Assembly: GCA_963920635.1 (NCBI GenBank)
Contig: OY987299.1
Span: forward strand, 133,297,373-133,361,372
DNA: 64,000 nucleotides
Reading direction: 5' to 3'
Source of the DNA: Pseudeuparius sepicola
Lineage: Eukaryota > Arthropoda > Insecta > Coleoptera > Anthribidae
Every line of letters starts with the position of its first letter. Position 1 is the stretch's first letter. The position numbers and the translations under genes were made by a program. The notes beneath the pieces are model-generated. The model worked only from the letters and a program-made list of their open reading frames with translations. It was not told the DNA's origin and made no database searches. Of the stretch, positions 22,331 to 33,747 are shown piece after piece.

Positions 22331-23648
22331 CTCAGAGAAATAACCAAGGAGTAAGAGCAACAAGTAACCAGAGCCAATCAATATATTTTTGAGTGATTTT
22401 TAACACTGTTTATATCATTTCATTTCTCTCTGCATTTGTTTTGTTTTCCTCTCGTGTGTCATATTCTCTGATTGTTTACGTGTGAATTTTTCGTGTTTTC
22501 AAGTGTTTCTTTGTTAAATCATAGCGTTGACTGACGTATTAATAAACACTGCTCACGGCTGTCATGTTTGACAGTTCTCTGGCTCACCATGCGCTTCCCG
22601 GAGTCAAAATACAATGCAAAATACATTGTTGATCATAGGCGACATCTAATTTTAAGGATATGAAGCTATAGCCGTGAGAAGTCTTATTAATACGTCAGTC
22701 AACGCTTATAGACTATTTATTATGAGGCAAATAATAAACATAGACTAACCTAAAAGCTGCATTGTAATCAACCAACATCAAACATAAAAAATGCGTACTC
22801 AAAACAAAAACAACAAATTTGACACTTGAGCCTGCATCAATCATATGATAACCAGAGGTTACGTTTCCTATGCCACAAATCCAACACTTTACTCTTCCCA
22901 TCGTTCTTAAAACTACACTAATTCACTATATAATTACTAACGTAACTATATGTCTTTTGTCCAATAACCTCAAAATCTCCTAAAAAAAAAAACAAGACTA
23001 ACGCAAAAATAAACACTCGAAACACATCAACACAAACCAGCGAAATCTCAACGAACTCTGGAACAGCTGTTAGGGCATAATAAAGCAAATGCGCATCGAA
23101 CGAAAGTGCTCGTGCAACGTTGCCACGTTAGCCAGAATAAGCAATTTATTAAGGATATTATTTATAGACCAAGTAGGATCGGTAAATTCTCAAAATAAGT
23201 AAAATTTATTGTTATACTGTCCAAATTTTTACTATATGTAGATTGTAGATATCAACTAATTGTTCCAAATTGATGTTTTTTAACGTTGGTTGTACATTTA
23301 TTTCATAAGTACAAGATAAATTTATGAAGAAGTTTGGCAATGGTGCAATCATTGCATTGTTTTGTTTTAGATTTCTATTAGTAACTCAGACAAATAATGT
23401 TACTAAACATTTTTTTATCTTGGCAGGGTCTTTATTGTATTGCATTATTAGTCTATGTTTATTATTTGTCTGAGCTATTTATTAGTGTGTGTAAAAAGTG
23501 TGTGGTGAGTGGCCAAAGTGATATTTCTCAGAACATCACCTATTACGGGTAATCTTTGTTTACTTTGGTTTTCCGTTAGATGTTGATTGACCACAAACGT
23601 GTACATTTTGATGCTTTTGCTCCCTCTATCCTTGGTTATTTCTCTGAG
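22331..23648 (-). mobile_element. P-element-like transposon copy 1
   Basis: Ends CTCAGAGAAATAACCAAGGA and its complement (23623-23648), flanked by GGCAACAT and GGCAATAC, a diverged 8-bp duplication (6 of 8). The end sequence is similar to the GAAATAAC-type end of the Drosophila P element, and the second copy carries a THAP domain as P transposases do. Its right 250 bp correspond to the left end of copy 2, so it lies in the opposite orientation. A small MITE (22523-22706) sits inside. No intact transposase. Confidence 0.5.
22523..22706. mobile_element. MITE nested in the P-like copy 1
   Basis: AGCGTTGACTGACGTATTAA is mirrored by TTAATACGTCAGTCAACGCT at the right end, with inner stem CTCACGGCT/AGCCGTGAG. 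184 bp, non-coding. Confidence 0.75.
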
Positions 23649-24149
23649 GGCAATACTTTTACTTTACCTACATCGTTTTTACAACATGTTTGCAATGTGG
23701 AGTAGGTTAAGGTCAATAGCTCAGGCCAGAGCGGAAACAAAATATCTGGTAACATTGCCTCGTGCGAAAAAGATATTATACCTAAGCTCCAACCCCCGGG
23801 GTATCAGTTACATGGACTTTAATAGACGGATTGTTACATCCGACCATTATTTATAGCATGTTTGGGTTGGGCAAATGGGTGTTTCGCAAATATTTTGACA
23901 GCAAAGTGCTTTTACAGAAACTGGAGATTGGTATTTTTTGCTGGCTCGCTGCTCACTAATTCCATATACTTTTTTGGAGTTGTATCCCCTCGTATTATGT
24001 ACCAAATCATTTTGTTTCTTCAAAATCATGCCACAATTCAATTCCTTGATCCCGAAAACCTAGAAACGGCATAATAAAATATAATAATTAATGTATCACG
24101 AATTATTAAACATAATAAATCTCCATACCATAAAACAAGTCATGGCTGA

Positions 24150-24236
24150 AGTGTTGGATCTGGAGTGCCTCAAGGCTCCAATCTAGAACCACTGTTATTT
24201 ATTCGCTTTATAAACGATATAGCAATCGCTGTATAG
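24150..24236 (+). pseudogene. Non-LTR retrotransposon reverse-transcriptase relic
   Basis: Twenty-five codons read SGVPQGSNLEPLLFIRFIND and continue IAIAV before a stop. SGVPQGSxLxPLLFxxFIND is the hallmark of reverse-transcriptase motif 4 in jockey/R1-type LINEs. The following YADD block is not in frame, so this is a dead fragment. It shares no target or end with the neighbouring P-like copies. Confidence 0.75.
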
Positions 24237-24450
24237 TGTGACAATTTTACATTGCCAACAGTCTCTGCTTGTTCTGCTGAGGATAAACAAATGACGTATT
24301 TAAAATACCGAAAAAACGTATTAGAAAATTGTTCCCTGCAATCATTTTCCCCTGTACCATAATCAGATATGCGCGCCAAGAAACTAGTAGGCGAACAGTA
24401 AAAATTATAACAATAAACATCATAAAAAATGAGTTTTATGAGTTTTAAGT

Positions 24451-25095
24451 ATGAATAAAATAATTGCATTATACTTTTTGAAGGCGCCGGTAAAATCACA
24501 AAAGTCATCGTGACATAATGTTTTTTTAAGAGATGCGTTTTTAGTTTTTAATGGCGATTTTTCTTTTATATTTCTACGGTTGATAGCTTTCCGTTTTCAA
24601 AAAAAGTGACTTCGTAAACCATCGTAATAATGCAAAGATACTTTTACATCCAGATTTTGAAATTAAATTCCATAGGTAATTAAAGATGTATAATTTTTTA
24701 GCAAATAATATTGTTTTTTCAGTGATATTCTCCATGTCTTGACGATTTTTAGGTTTCCAAGAGAAGAAGCTAATTTTTATTAAGTGGCTTGGTAATCTAG
24801 GAGTCATCGACACAGACTATCCTCTGGAAGGACTCTATGTATGCGTCTTCTATTCATTTTGATGAACATGATTTTGTAATGTAACACGAAAGAACGCGAA
24901 AAGTAGCACTCTAACTTAAAACTTAAAACTCAGGAAAAATGAGAAAAATGAGAAATTGTAATTCTCGATACGACGAAGAGAGCTGCATTTCTGGAGCAAA
25001 TAGAATTAACCGAAGAAATTGATTCAGCAGCAAGTAAACCACAGCAGCAGATCACCACCAGCAAAATTATTGAAGCTTATCAAAGAAGAGCGTAA
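24451..25095. repeat. Dispersed repeat, uninterrupted copy
   Basis: Aligns in order with 28208-28313 plus 31613-31991: GCATTATACTTTTTGAAGGC, TTTACATCCAGATT, TCTGGAAGGA, TTCTCGATACGA and AAAATTATTGAAGCTTA. This copy has no large insert and so shows the empty site of the element at 28314-31612. A stretch near 24974-25095 is open for about 40 codons (includes KRAAFLEQIELTEEIDSAAS), but the second copy is broken there. Confidence 0.7.
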
Positions 25096-25198
25096 TTAGA
25101 AATCACTTCACTTTAATGCATTTTTTAAGCACAGATTAAGGTAGTTAGTAAAAGCTGAAGAGACCAAGTTTTATTTTGCTTGTATGTATTTCCTAAAC

Positions 25199-25235
25199 CT
25201 GGATCGACACTATATGAATAGTGTTGGTCCAGCCT
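25199..25235. repeat. Short palindrome with CTGGACCAACAC core
   Basis: CCTGGATCGACACTAT and ATAGTGTTGGTCCAGCC form a stem with a very short loop. The same core occurs at 16321, 20685 and 63525. Confidence 0.6.
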
Positions 25236-25581
25236 AAACAAACAAAATGAAAGAATGTCATTACTGAAAGTTCTAAAAACAGGTTCCTGTAAAATTATGT
25301 ATAAGAAAAATTATCAATTAGAAGCAGAGCATATAAAACAACCAGCAGTATTACTCCCCATGGCGGGAAAATTCTGCGCACCTGTTCGCGCAGCCGCCAT
25401 TTGGGAATAGATTCTGTCAAATGGATGCAGTGTCGGGGCGAGTGGGCAGTTCTTTTTTGGCTGTATGAGAGATATTACAGTGCCGTGGAGTGTGTTTTTT
25501 TTGTAAATTGTGCTTTTTACTAGTATCTTGAAATAAAGATTCCCAAGAAGGAGTCAAAGCTGGTTGTGCTTACCACGGCAC

Positions 25582-27029
25582 CTCTGAGAAATAAACAAGG
25601 ATAGAGGAGACAAAAGCATCAAAATGCAGACGTTTGTAGTCAACCAACATCTTATGCAAACTTACCGAAATAAACAGGTTATATCCTGGCCACACACCAC
25701 TCACTTTCTGCCTCCCATTGTATACAAAGTCAGTCACTATATCCTAAATACTTACTAATAAATAGTCTATAAATTAGCAAAAAAAAAACAACTGAAAACG
25801 CGAAAACTACATACGTAAACAATCGAAAAACTTGACTCGCTGGGCAAACACAAAACAAATACCGCGGAGTAATGAACCGGCACCGTCGCAATGATAAAGG
25901 CCTGCCAGCTGGCGACGCGAAACGTCACTACGTCATCACAGAGAGGTCGGAAGGCTGCTTTTTGTAGTTGTTTGCGTTTACTTGTCTGGCGATTTTCCTG
26001 TTGTTCTGTTGTGTGTTGGACTGTGTTTTTTAGTAATATAGGACGTGGAGTTTTATTAATAAGGTGGTAAAACAGCAGTGGTTCAGAATAAAGTGATTAA
26101 AGTTCAATTTTAGTTTATAGGTTTTAGGTTGTGTCTATAGTTTCGGACTAATTTAAATCATGCCGTGGACGTGTTCCGTTCCCAACTGCAAGGGAAACTA
26201 CAAAGGTGGTCCTAATGTGTCCGCTTTTTCCCCCATAAAGACCCCATTTTAAGGAAAAACTGGGTTAAGGCCATCAAAAGAGATTTTGTTCCTACACAGT
26301 TTTCCAGGATTTTGGTTTGGACTGTTGGAGAGTGTTATACCTAACAATTTTACCCGATTAAACGTAACCACCTTGAAATCAGTAAGTTTTATGGTTTTAT
26401 TTATTCGAACTTAGTTGTATCTAAGGCAGGCAAATAAGAAATAATTGGCATTTACTAAAATTTTACCGGTAGATATCCAAATGCACCAAAACCCCTTGAA
26501 AATGTGACTTTCACTCTCGTAGATTATTATCCGTGTTGTAAAACCATGAGCTATATATATATATATGTAAACAATCATTTTAAAGTGTTTTTTTACCAAA
26601 TTTACCAAGTTGACACCTTGAAATTTGAATTTGGCGCCTTAGGCTCACCTCCCTTGGATGACTCATCGCTTTCAGCTGGCGGGCCTTGTCATTGCGACGG
26701 TGCCGGATGAACGCGGCGGCAACGGCGGCGTTGCCATGTTGGGCGGTTTGAGGTATCAGTTGACGATTTTATTAAAGTGATAATTAGCTGCTATAATTAC
26801 AGCGCGATTCAGTTTTAGTTTAAAATTGTTACATACAATGAATTAATAGCTACAATTGTTAATTGAGCGTTATGGGAGGTGTGCCTTCATTTAATCCCAT
26901 TATTAAAGCCGTCTATTTTGAAATAAAATGCTGTAAACCATGGAGTACGTGGCATCACTCAAAAATATGTTGGCTCTGTTTATTTTGTGTTCTTATATTA
27001 TTCCCTCTATTCTTGGTTATTTCTCCGAG
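25582..27029 (+). mobile_element. P-element-like transposon copy 2
   Basis: Terminal repeats of about 27 bp: CTCTGAGAAATAAACAAGGA on the left and the complement of CTCGGAGAAATAACCAAGAA on the right. The flanking octamers CACGGCAC and GTAGGCAC match at 5 of 8 in the same register as in copy 1. An inner inverted repeat (CCGGCACCGTCGCAATG near 25879 and its complement near 26690) recalls the subterminal repeats of P elements. A THAP exon lies in the middle. Ends match the fragment at 48729. Confidence 0.55.
26160..26381 (+). pseudogene. Broken THAP-domain exon
   Basis: The ATG starts MPWTCSVPNCKGNYKGGPNV, giving the first two zinc ligands (C5, C10) of a THAP (C2CH) DNA-binding domain. After an indel in a C-run near 26227-26235 the reading shifts and continues with DPILRKNWVKAI, the conserved tryptophan region; a second shift near 26320 reaches IPNNFTRLN, the end of the domain. 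The expected C-x2-H ligand pair is degraded. The segment ends at AAATCA|GTAAGT, a good donor. P transposases begin with exactly this domain, which supports calling the host element P-like. At least two frame breaks mean it is not functional. Confidence 0.65.
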
Positions 27030-27039
27030 GTAGGCACAA

Positions 27040-28205
27040 ACTTTGTTTATGTTTCAAAAATGGCCCAAAAACATAATACCATAGTATCATTTGCCTCATA
27101 TGGGATTTTTTAAATTAATTAACTCTGATGAATTTTCACTCCGCCAATAATAGTTTATGCTTGAATGTTGATGCTAAATAACGTACCCAAAGGCAAAGGC
27201 GTCAAGTGTGTTTTTTTTCAAATTTTGAAAAGTTTATTTATCAATTTTTTTAATTCTATGCCCCATTATCTGGGCATGCCCAATAACCTACGAATTAATT
27301 AAATGACGAGATATTACAAAAAGTTGTTTTAATTTTACTTGTGAAAAACAAAAATGCGCAAACAATACTGAATCTTCTTCGCACAAAGCCTTACATCCTT
27401 TCTCGAAACTATTTATGGCTAGGTGTTTCATCTAAAGCCGTTTATAACACCGTGAGTAATCCCTTATTTAAAGAACGTTTCAAATTTCTTTGTGCAGAGA
27501 TCTCGTATTATAAATTCTGAAGATAAGAAATGATGAAAGCAATTTATTCATATTTGCCCAGTGGTTAAGAAAGCATAGTTTACTAGGTAGCGCCTTCTTT
27601 GATTTTTAAGAGTAGGTAAATGTGTACGGATTGTACGTTTTATTATATTTACTGGGTTTGTTTGCAGATGGCAGAATGGATATCAAAATAAACAAGAAAA
27701 AAACGTTAATAAAAATGGCGGTATCACCAAAATGAGCTGGGAATTGCTTAGAGGTGAGAATTCCCGAACAGAATGTGAGTGACGAGAAAGTTCTGGTGGT
27801 ATCACAGAATCAGTGTTATCTTCATTAATTAATTTTGTTCCTCTATATCTTATCATATTTTCCGTATCATACACACAGGCCTATCAAACACTATACCGGC
27901 ACACGGTCACGCACGTTGTTTTCAAATATCATAGGTATATTTTATTTGTGAAAGATAAGCTATGAGAGGGTGCAAAGTTACACCCGCTGTTCAACTATTG
28001 ATGAAACCTTCCTGTAAAAGTGTCAAATACATTATTTCTAGAAAACGTTTTTCGTAATTTATACATATAATGTCTATGATTCGTATACCTACCGCTTTTG
28101 GTGATATTGCGCACGACAAAGAGATGGAATTCGCCGCCATTTTTAACCCCACATTGGCAGTTTGAATCGTGGCTATCTTATTCCTTGTTTTAATTTTTTT
28201 ATACA
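27040..28205. other. Unique intron, nothing certain
   Basis: AT-rich. A 63-codon minus-strand frame at 27683-27874 contains YRGTKLINEDN, loosely like the start of the 106-residue protein encoded at 28682-29865, but too weak to call. No palindromes or tandem repeats seen. Confidence 0.4.
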
Positions 28206-28646
28206 GTATTAATAAAATTGCATTATACTTTTTGAAGGCAACGGTAAAACCATAAAAGTCACCATGACATCCTTTTTTTCGCGATTTTTTCTTCATATTT
28301 TGCACGGTTAATAGGCGGCCCGGCGGATAAAGTAGTATAAGTCTAAAATCAGAGTTCTGAGATAATCAGCCTTTAACTTTGATTGTTTTGCATTTTGATT
28401 GTAATTATCATAAATGAAAAATTGTCATAGGGTATGAATAATAACAATGGTGTATATTGAAAACCAAATTTTGAATATACCCAAAAGCATTTTTAGCAAA
28501 AAAATGAAATACTTATACCAATTGACACAATTATTTATTGAAAAAATATTACATATATCTCTTTTCACTATAATAATAAGGAACAATGGTAACCAAAACA
28601 AAAATAATATTTAAATTGTAAACTTTGAATGGAGCTTAAAAAATGC

Positions 28647-28652
28647 TTTATT
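28647..28652 (-). terminator. Poly(A) signal of the three-exon gene
   Basis: AATAAA on the minus strand, about 30 nt downstream of the TAG stop at 28684-28682. Confidence 0.5.
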
Positions 28653-28681
28653 CATTTTCGGTGTCATCACCATTTTTGTAT

Positions 28682-29865
28682 CTATATAATATGGTCTCTA
28701 TCATCGAACGGTTCATCAGACTCAGAATTCCAAAAACTACATGAAGGCTCAGCTGTAACCCCAGTTACTTGACTTTTGATGTCTGAGCTTTCTTTTAAGG
28801 CATCTTCTTTTGTAGATTGGGTTTCACAAAACTGTACTGGAACAAGTTCTGTAAAAAAAACAGAACAAATTAGAAAGGTTTATGAAAATATTTTTATATT
28901 AACACACATAAAGCCTTTTTTAGATCATTTAATAATCTAGTACAGTAGCAGGTAATAATAATTTGTCATAAGCAACAATAATGATGAAGGATAGGTTTCT
29001 AAAACAAAACAAAAAACATACTCACAGGCAGTAATCAAACACCATGATATTAAAAGAGCATGAACATAGATAGCCGAGGACAAAAAATAATACTCTTTAT
29101 ATATGGTGCTCCTAATAGAAAACTCCCAACTCAAGAAAACATAAGTAGAAGCGTTTTTATAGATGCGACTAGAGTGATTTCTTTATCTTATTTTATTTAA
29201 ACAGTTTTTCTTCAAAAGAAAAAAAAATATTTATAGTTTTTATCAAAATATTTCGACATAATAGGTCATTGAAAATACAATTGGAAATGGAAATAATTTG
29301 AAAATGAAAAGTGTTTAAAATTCAAAATTCCAATTATTGCGGCTTTCTCATTTTTCATATATATTTTTCCTTTCATTGGAATACTTGACTACATTATTAA
29401 ATGTCTCTGAATAAAGAAGTGTAAACTAACGGACAACTAAAGTTTATATACCTGTCAACGTTATTTCTTGGCCTCCAATGACGTCTTCGTTGTCTGATGA
29501 AACAGAAGGATTATTATTATTGTCAGCTGTAACCATTTCTGCAAAAAAACTGCCCAGATTAGAAAGATCTATGAAAACATACACCAGCCCCAACAAAACG
29601 GAAGGAACAGATAATTTACACATTAGCTGCTTATATACAAATTTAAATTTTGTTACCTAATTTGATAGATAAATTATAATTAATTTGCAATAAAGTCTTT
29701 TAAAATTAACACCTATTATTCAATTGTTAATAGTAATATTATTTTTGCGCTAGTTTAATATAAGCCATAACTTATAATTACGTTAAAATATATCTTACCG
29801 TTATGATCATCTTGTTTAACAGCCACAGCGTTTTTCACTATTAACCTCGTCCCTTTAGAGAACAT
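28682..29865 (-). CDS. Intact three-exon gene for a 106-residue acidic protein
   Basis: Coding exons on the minus strand are 29865-29799, 29538-29452 and 28848-28682. Exon 1 starts MFSKGTRLIVKNAVAVKQDD and ends AACG|GTAAGA. Exon 2 follows TTTTTTTGCAG and ends ACAG|GTATAT. Exon 3 follows TTTTTTTTACAG and reaches a TAG. Both introns are phase 1 and the frame stays open across both junctions, each joining codon being GAA. The product has a basic start, then a Ser/Asp/Glu-rich body ending SDEPFDDRDHII. An AATAAA lies 30 bases past the stop. I recognise no domain; the make-up is that of a disordered acidic regulatory protein. It sits wholly within the transposon at 28314-31612. Consistent phase, splice sites and poly(A) signal together make chance unlikely. 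Confidence 0.65.
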
Positions 29866-30253
29866 TTTGTCTCAATAACAAAAAGTCCTATTTGAAATAA
29901 AAGGATGCACAAAACAAAATCACCCAGCTGCATCGAACGCCGACACGATACTGCTCACTGGTGCTTAATAAGTTAGGTTAGGTTATCCAAATTTCAAGAT
30001 GTCCGCCGACAAAATTAATATACAAGCTGGGATTTTTTTGGGAAAACTGGTATAAGTGTACTAAAACCAACTATTAATCCATGCCTTGTTGCTTGTTATA
30101 TTTTGGGAAAAATGGTATAAGTATACTTATTTCAATTGAATTATAGGAATACTATATCGAAAATAGTGAAAAATGGTTTAAGTCAACTTTTACCATTTTT
30201 CACGGAATTTGTAGGCAGCATTATTGAAAAAAAAATTGATATGTTTACATATA

Positions 30254-31421
30254 CAGGGTGTCCGGTAAGTATGGGGCTATCTCACAGGAGCAAGTAGGGG
30301 ACGTCAAAATATTACGATTGAGCTCAACAACTACGGATCAGATCTCAATAGTTACTGAAATACAGGGCGTTGTAACTCTTTTTTTTCAAATTGAATTATG
30401 GCAATATCTCCCAAACTAATCAAGCTGTTGAACTGAAATTTGGCACTGCTGTGTTTTTGGCGATGGAGAATAAGCTGAAAATGTCAATTTCGCCGTATCT
30501 CACAGAGGGCGCCACTTGCGCTGTTTTTGGCTCGTGCTTTTACTCGTAACTTTTTTGAGGTTATCTCTTTGGTCCTGCAGGTCTATTATTTTAGTGCATC
30601 TTTTTATTCTGCAAGAAAAAAGTACTCTTGTTTCATAACGATTAAATCAACCGTTTGCGTTGAAATCGGCAAAATGTGCCCCAAAACACCTGTTGAGTTC
30701 AATATTCGACACTTAAAATTTTCACCTACCACTTTCAAATATTACAGATCAACTGTACATTCAAAATGATGAAAAAAATGCCAAATGAGCAGTGGTCAAA
30801 ACACCATTGGTTTTCTTGAAACAGCGTGTCAAAATTTTGTCAAATTCAATCCTTTCCATTTTGAAAGCGAATAATTTTTGGTACTTTGTTCATAGGGATT
30901 TTTTTTCACTTCAAATGGTACCGTTGATATGAAACACTTGAAAGCGGTAGGTGAAAATTTTATGTTTCGAATATTGAACTCAACAGGTGTTTTGGGGCAC
31001 GTTTTGGCAATTTCAACGCAAACGGTTGACTTTATCGTTATGAAACAAGAGTACCTTTTTCTTGCAGAGTGAAAAGATGCACTAAAATGATAGACCTGCA
31101 GGACCAAAAACATAACCTCAAAAAAGTTACGAGTAAAAGCACGATCCAAAAACAGCGCAAGTGTCGCCCTCTGTGAGATACGGCGAAATTGACATTTTCA
31201 GCTTATTCTCCATCGCCAAAAACACAGCAGTGCCAAATTTCAGTTCAACAGCTTGATTAGTTTGGGAGATATTGCCATAATTCAATTTGAAAAAAAGAGT
31301 TACAACGCCCTGTATCTCAGTAAGTATTGAGATCTGACCCGTAGTGGTAAAGCTCAATCGTAATATTTTGACGTCCCCTACCTGCTCCTGTAAGATTGCC
31401 CCATACTTTCCGGACACCCTG
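30254..31421. mobile_element. Foldback element nested in the gene-bearing transposon
   Basis: CAGGGTGTCCGGTAAGTATG and its complement are the ends, with TA at 30252-30253 and 31422-31423. Arms of about 550 bp pair throughout (GAGGGCGCCACTTGCGCTGT against its complement, TGCGTTGAAAT), with a short centre near 30790-30840. Open frames on both strands are the two arms of the palindrome. Related in sequence to 54085-55273. No transposase. Confidence 0.8.
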
Positions 31422-32140
31422 TATTTGTTTCCACATTAAATTTTGAAAAAAAATTGACATATACCGAATGCCACAAAAAATAAGGGGGTTAGGAAACGAT
31501 TTCAACTTATATCACTATTCCCAGCTGTAGTTTACGTTGCGCTGAGTTCGGAGGTATACTTAACTCATTTTTCACAAATTTGTACTTATACCACTTTTCC
31601 CGCCGGACCGCCAATAGCTTTTCGCTTTTAATATTTACGAGATCAAAAAATGACTTAAAAATACTAAGACTTTTACATCCAGATTATGAAATTACATTAT
31701 AAATAATTAAGGCTGGGTTTATAAAGAGAAATAAAATAAAATAAAATAAGAAATAAAATAAGCAGGTGGTCTATTGTTGGTCTATTTAGAAAATGGCTTA
31801 TTATTAGTACGATATAGGTGTCAGCGACAAGAATATTCTCTGGAAGGAGAAATTGTGCAATTCTCGATACGATGAAGAGAGCCGCATTTCTGGAGCAAAT
31901 AGAATCAACCCTATAGCAGCATAGCCGAACGATACTTAACTGCAGATCACCGCCAGCAAAATTATTGAAGCTTAGCAAAGAAGAGCGTAAAACTGCATTT
32001 TTGAAACAAAGGATAAAGTGAATTTAAAAATTTTATTTTGCTTTTATTTTCTAAACAAAGAAAATGAAAAATGTCATTATTATTAAAAGTAGTTAAAGAA
32101 ATAATTATTAAAAGTAAAAGTATTATGAAAATGTTATATA

Positions 32141-32275
32141 CAGGGTGGCCCATTTGAAATGGAAGCACCCCCGTAATTTTTTTATTTTTTATCCGATTTT
32201 CGTCTGTTTTTTTTTCTGAAGATAAGATAAAAATAAGAAAAATTTTTTTATGGCGGTTTCAAGTGGGCCTCCCTG
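32141..32275. mobile_element. Small MITE, 135 bp
   Basis: CAGGGTGGCCCATTTGAAAT on the left and GTTTCAAGTGGGCCTCCCTG on the right, with TA flanks at 32139-32140 and 32276-32277. Confidence 0.7.
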
Positions 32276-32524
32276 TAGAGTTAAAAATATTTTCATTTTT
32301 TTTTTCATATTTATAACGGATTGTCACATAATGTTGTTTTGATTAAGCTATATAATTTCTCAACCTAGTTAATTGCTTTGTTTCCCCACCGAATGCATTA
32401 ATAACTTAAAACCGACCTTTATCGTACTTTCGATTAAAATAATAGAAATAATTAAAAATATAGGTACCCCTATAAATTATTTCAAATTTCCCTTCTCATT
32501 TTGAGGGCCCTGAAGTCAGAGAAA

Positions 32525-33638
32525 TGGATTTCTCTGCCTGAAGTTGAGAAAACTGACAACAAGGGATGCGGGTCCACGTCGCTTGCTCTGACATTGTCTG
32601 TTAGTTGATTTTACAAGAAATTTACCAGAATTAATTTGTGTAGTGCGGGTAGTGCAATCTTCGCCAGATTGCTACGACGAGGCAGTATGTCTCTAGGTGG
32701 AAACAGACAGCCCGAAGTGCTGGCGACAGCTTTTTTATAAATTTGTTTTGTTTGTGAAAAAATGAAACATTTCTCTAAAAGTTCGAAGTGAAGAATCGTT
32801 CCTTCGCAATTTCAAGCCTCAAGATGCCTAGAACCGTCGAGGGAAGCTAGAACTTAGTTATATACCTGGGTGGAAGTAAAATCGTAATAATAACTTAAAG
32901 TAGCTAGGTTTTCTTTGCTTGACGACAAGCGGTCAACATGTATTCATTTTGGGCTTTCCAAACGACGAAAATTTAAGAATAAAATGATTAAGGGCCAATT
33001 GCATAGGCAAACTAAAGTACCCTTTAAAATTAAAGGAGCTTTCTAACAATCCAACCATTGTTTAGTATTGTTGCAAAAGTTTCTTTACCTAATGTTAAAG
33101 TCAAAAGATAATTTAGTTGAATGTATTATGAAATTGACCCTAAACTGCCATTTCAATCAGAAGAGATTACTCTTCTTCGCAACATGCTGTTCTCTGTTCG
33201 CTTGTTTGTATCTTTATGAAAATTTAACCATAAGGGAAGATAGATCATTTGCCTGACGACGCACTTTGCGAAAAATTCTCACAAAAATTCGACTTAACAA
33301 AATTTTTGCCCAAATTTACCATATTATTTGTCGAAAATGTACTTATCCACACCAGGAATCGTACTTTTTATAAATACTTATACTTCTGTGTATATTTTGT
33401 TACTTGTTACTGTTGTTATTGTCTGTTAAACAAATGTATCTACTTACTTAGGTACCCAATTGTTGAAACAAAGTTCACAAATGTATCTAATTATAATTAA
33501 AAAGAGGGTTGAACATTTATTAGAAAATATAAACTAAGCCAAAGTGCAGACTGCTCTATATTGCATAGACCCGTTGAACCGTCCCGCTGCGGCGTTGCCA
33601 CATGTTTGCACAGGGCTAGTAAGCTTGAGAAGGTTGTG
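32525..33638 (+). repeat. Dispersed 1.1-kb repeat, copy A
   Basis: Same sequence in inverted orientation at 60511-61633 and, with insertions and a partial duplication, at 49205-51045. The region matching the small cysteine-rich protein at 49152 carries a premature TAG where that protein has Trp in CLWVE, so this copy cannot encode it. It ends with AAGCTTGAGAAGGTTGTG. Confidence 0.7.
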
Positions 33639-33747
33639 TCACAGCTATAGGTGAAAAGGTGAATTTTTAGGAGAAACAGCCATGGAAGGGTATTTATTTG
33701 GCAGACTTCACTGTTTTATCTTCATCTTTCGTAAAGAACGGCATATA

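Larger units (their letters stand above)
28314..31612 (-). mobile_element. Unclassified DNA transposon carrying a spliced gene
   Basis: Ends GGCGGCCCGGCGGATAAAGT and the complement of GGCGGTCCGGCGGGAAAAGT, flanked by AATA on both sides (28310-28313, 31613-31616). Comparison with the uninterrupted repeat at 24451-25095 confirms the boundaries. Several copies of a GGTATAAGT motif lie towards both ends. Without a nested foldback (30254-31421) it is about 2.1 kb. The only gene inside encodes a small acidic protein, not a transposase, so either the element is non-autonomous or this is an accessory gene. A 4-bp target is used by several superfamilies; I do not assign one. Confidence 0.65.
28208..31991. 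repeat. Dispersed repeat, copy split by a transposon
   Basis: Left part 28208-28313 and right part 31613-31991 are together the counterpart of 24451-25095. The break falls at GGTTAATA|AATAGCTTTT where the other copy reads GGTTGATAGCTTTC, proving that 28314-31612 is a later insertion with an AATA duplication. Confidence 0.7.

Noticed and set aside
30527..31149. Two similar proteins on opposite strands (about 80 and 106 residues)
   Set aside because: They are the two arms of the foldback at 30254-31421 read in each direction.
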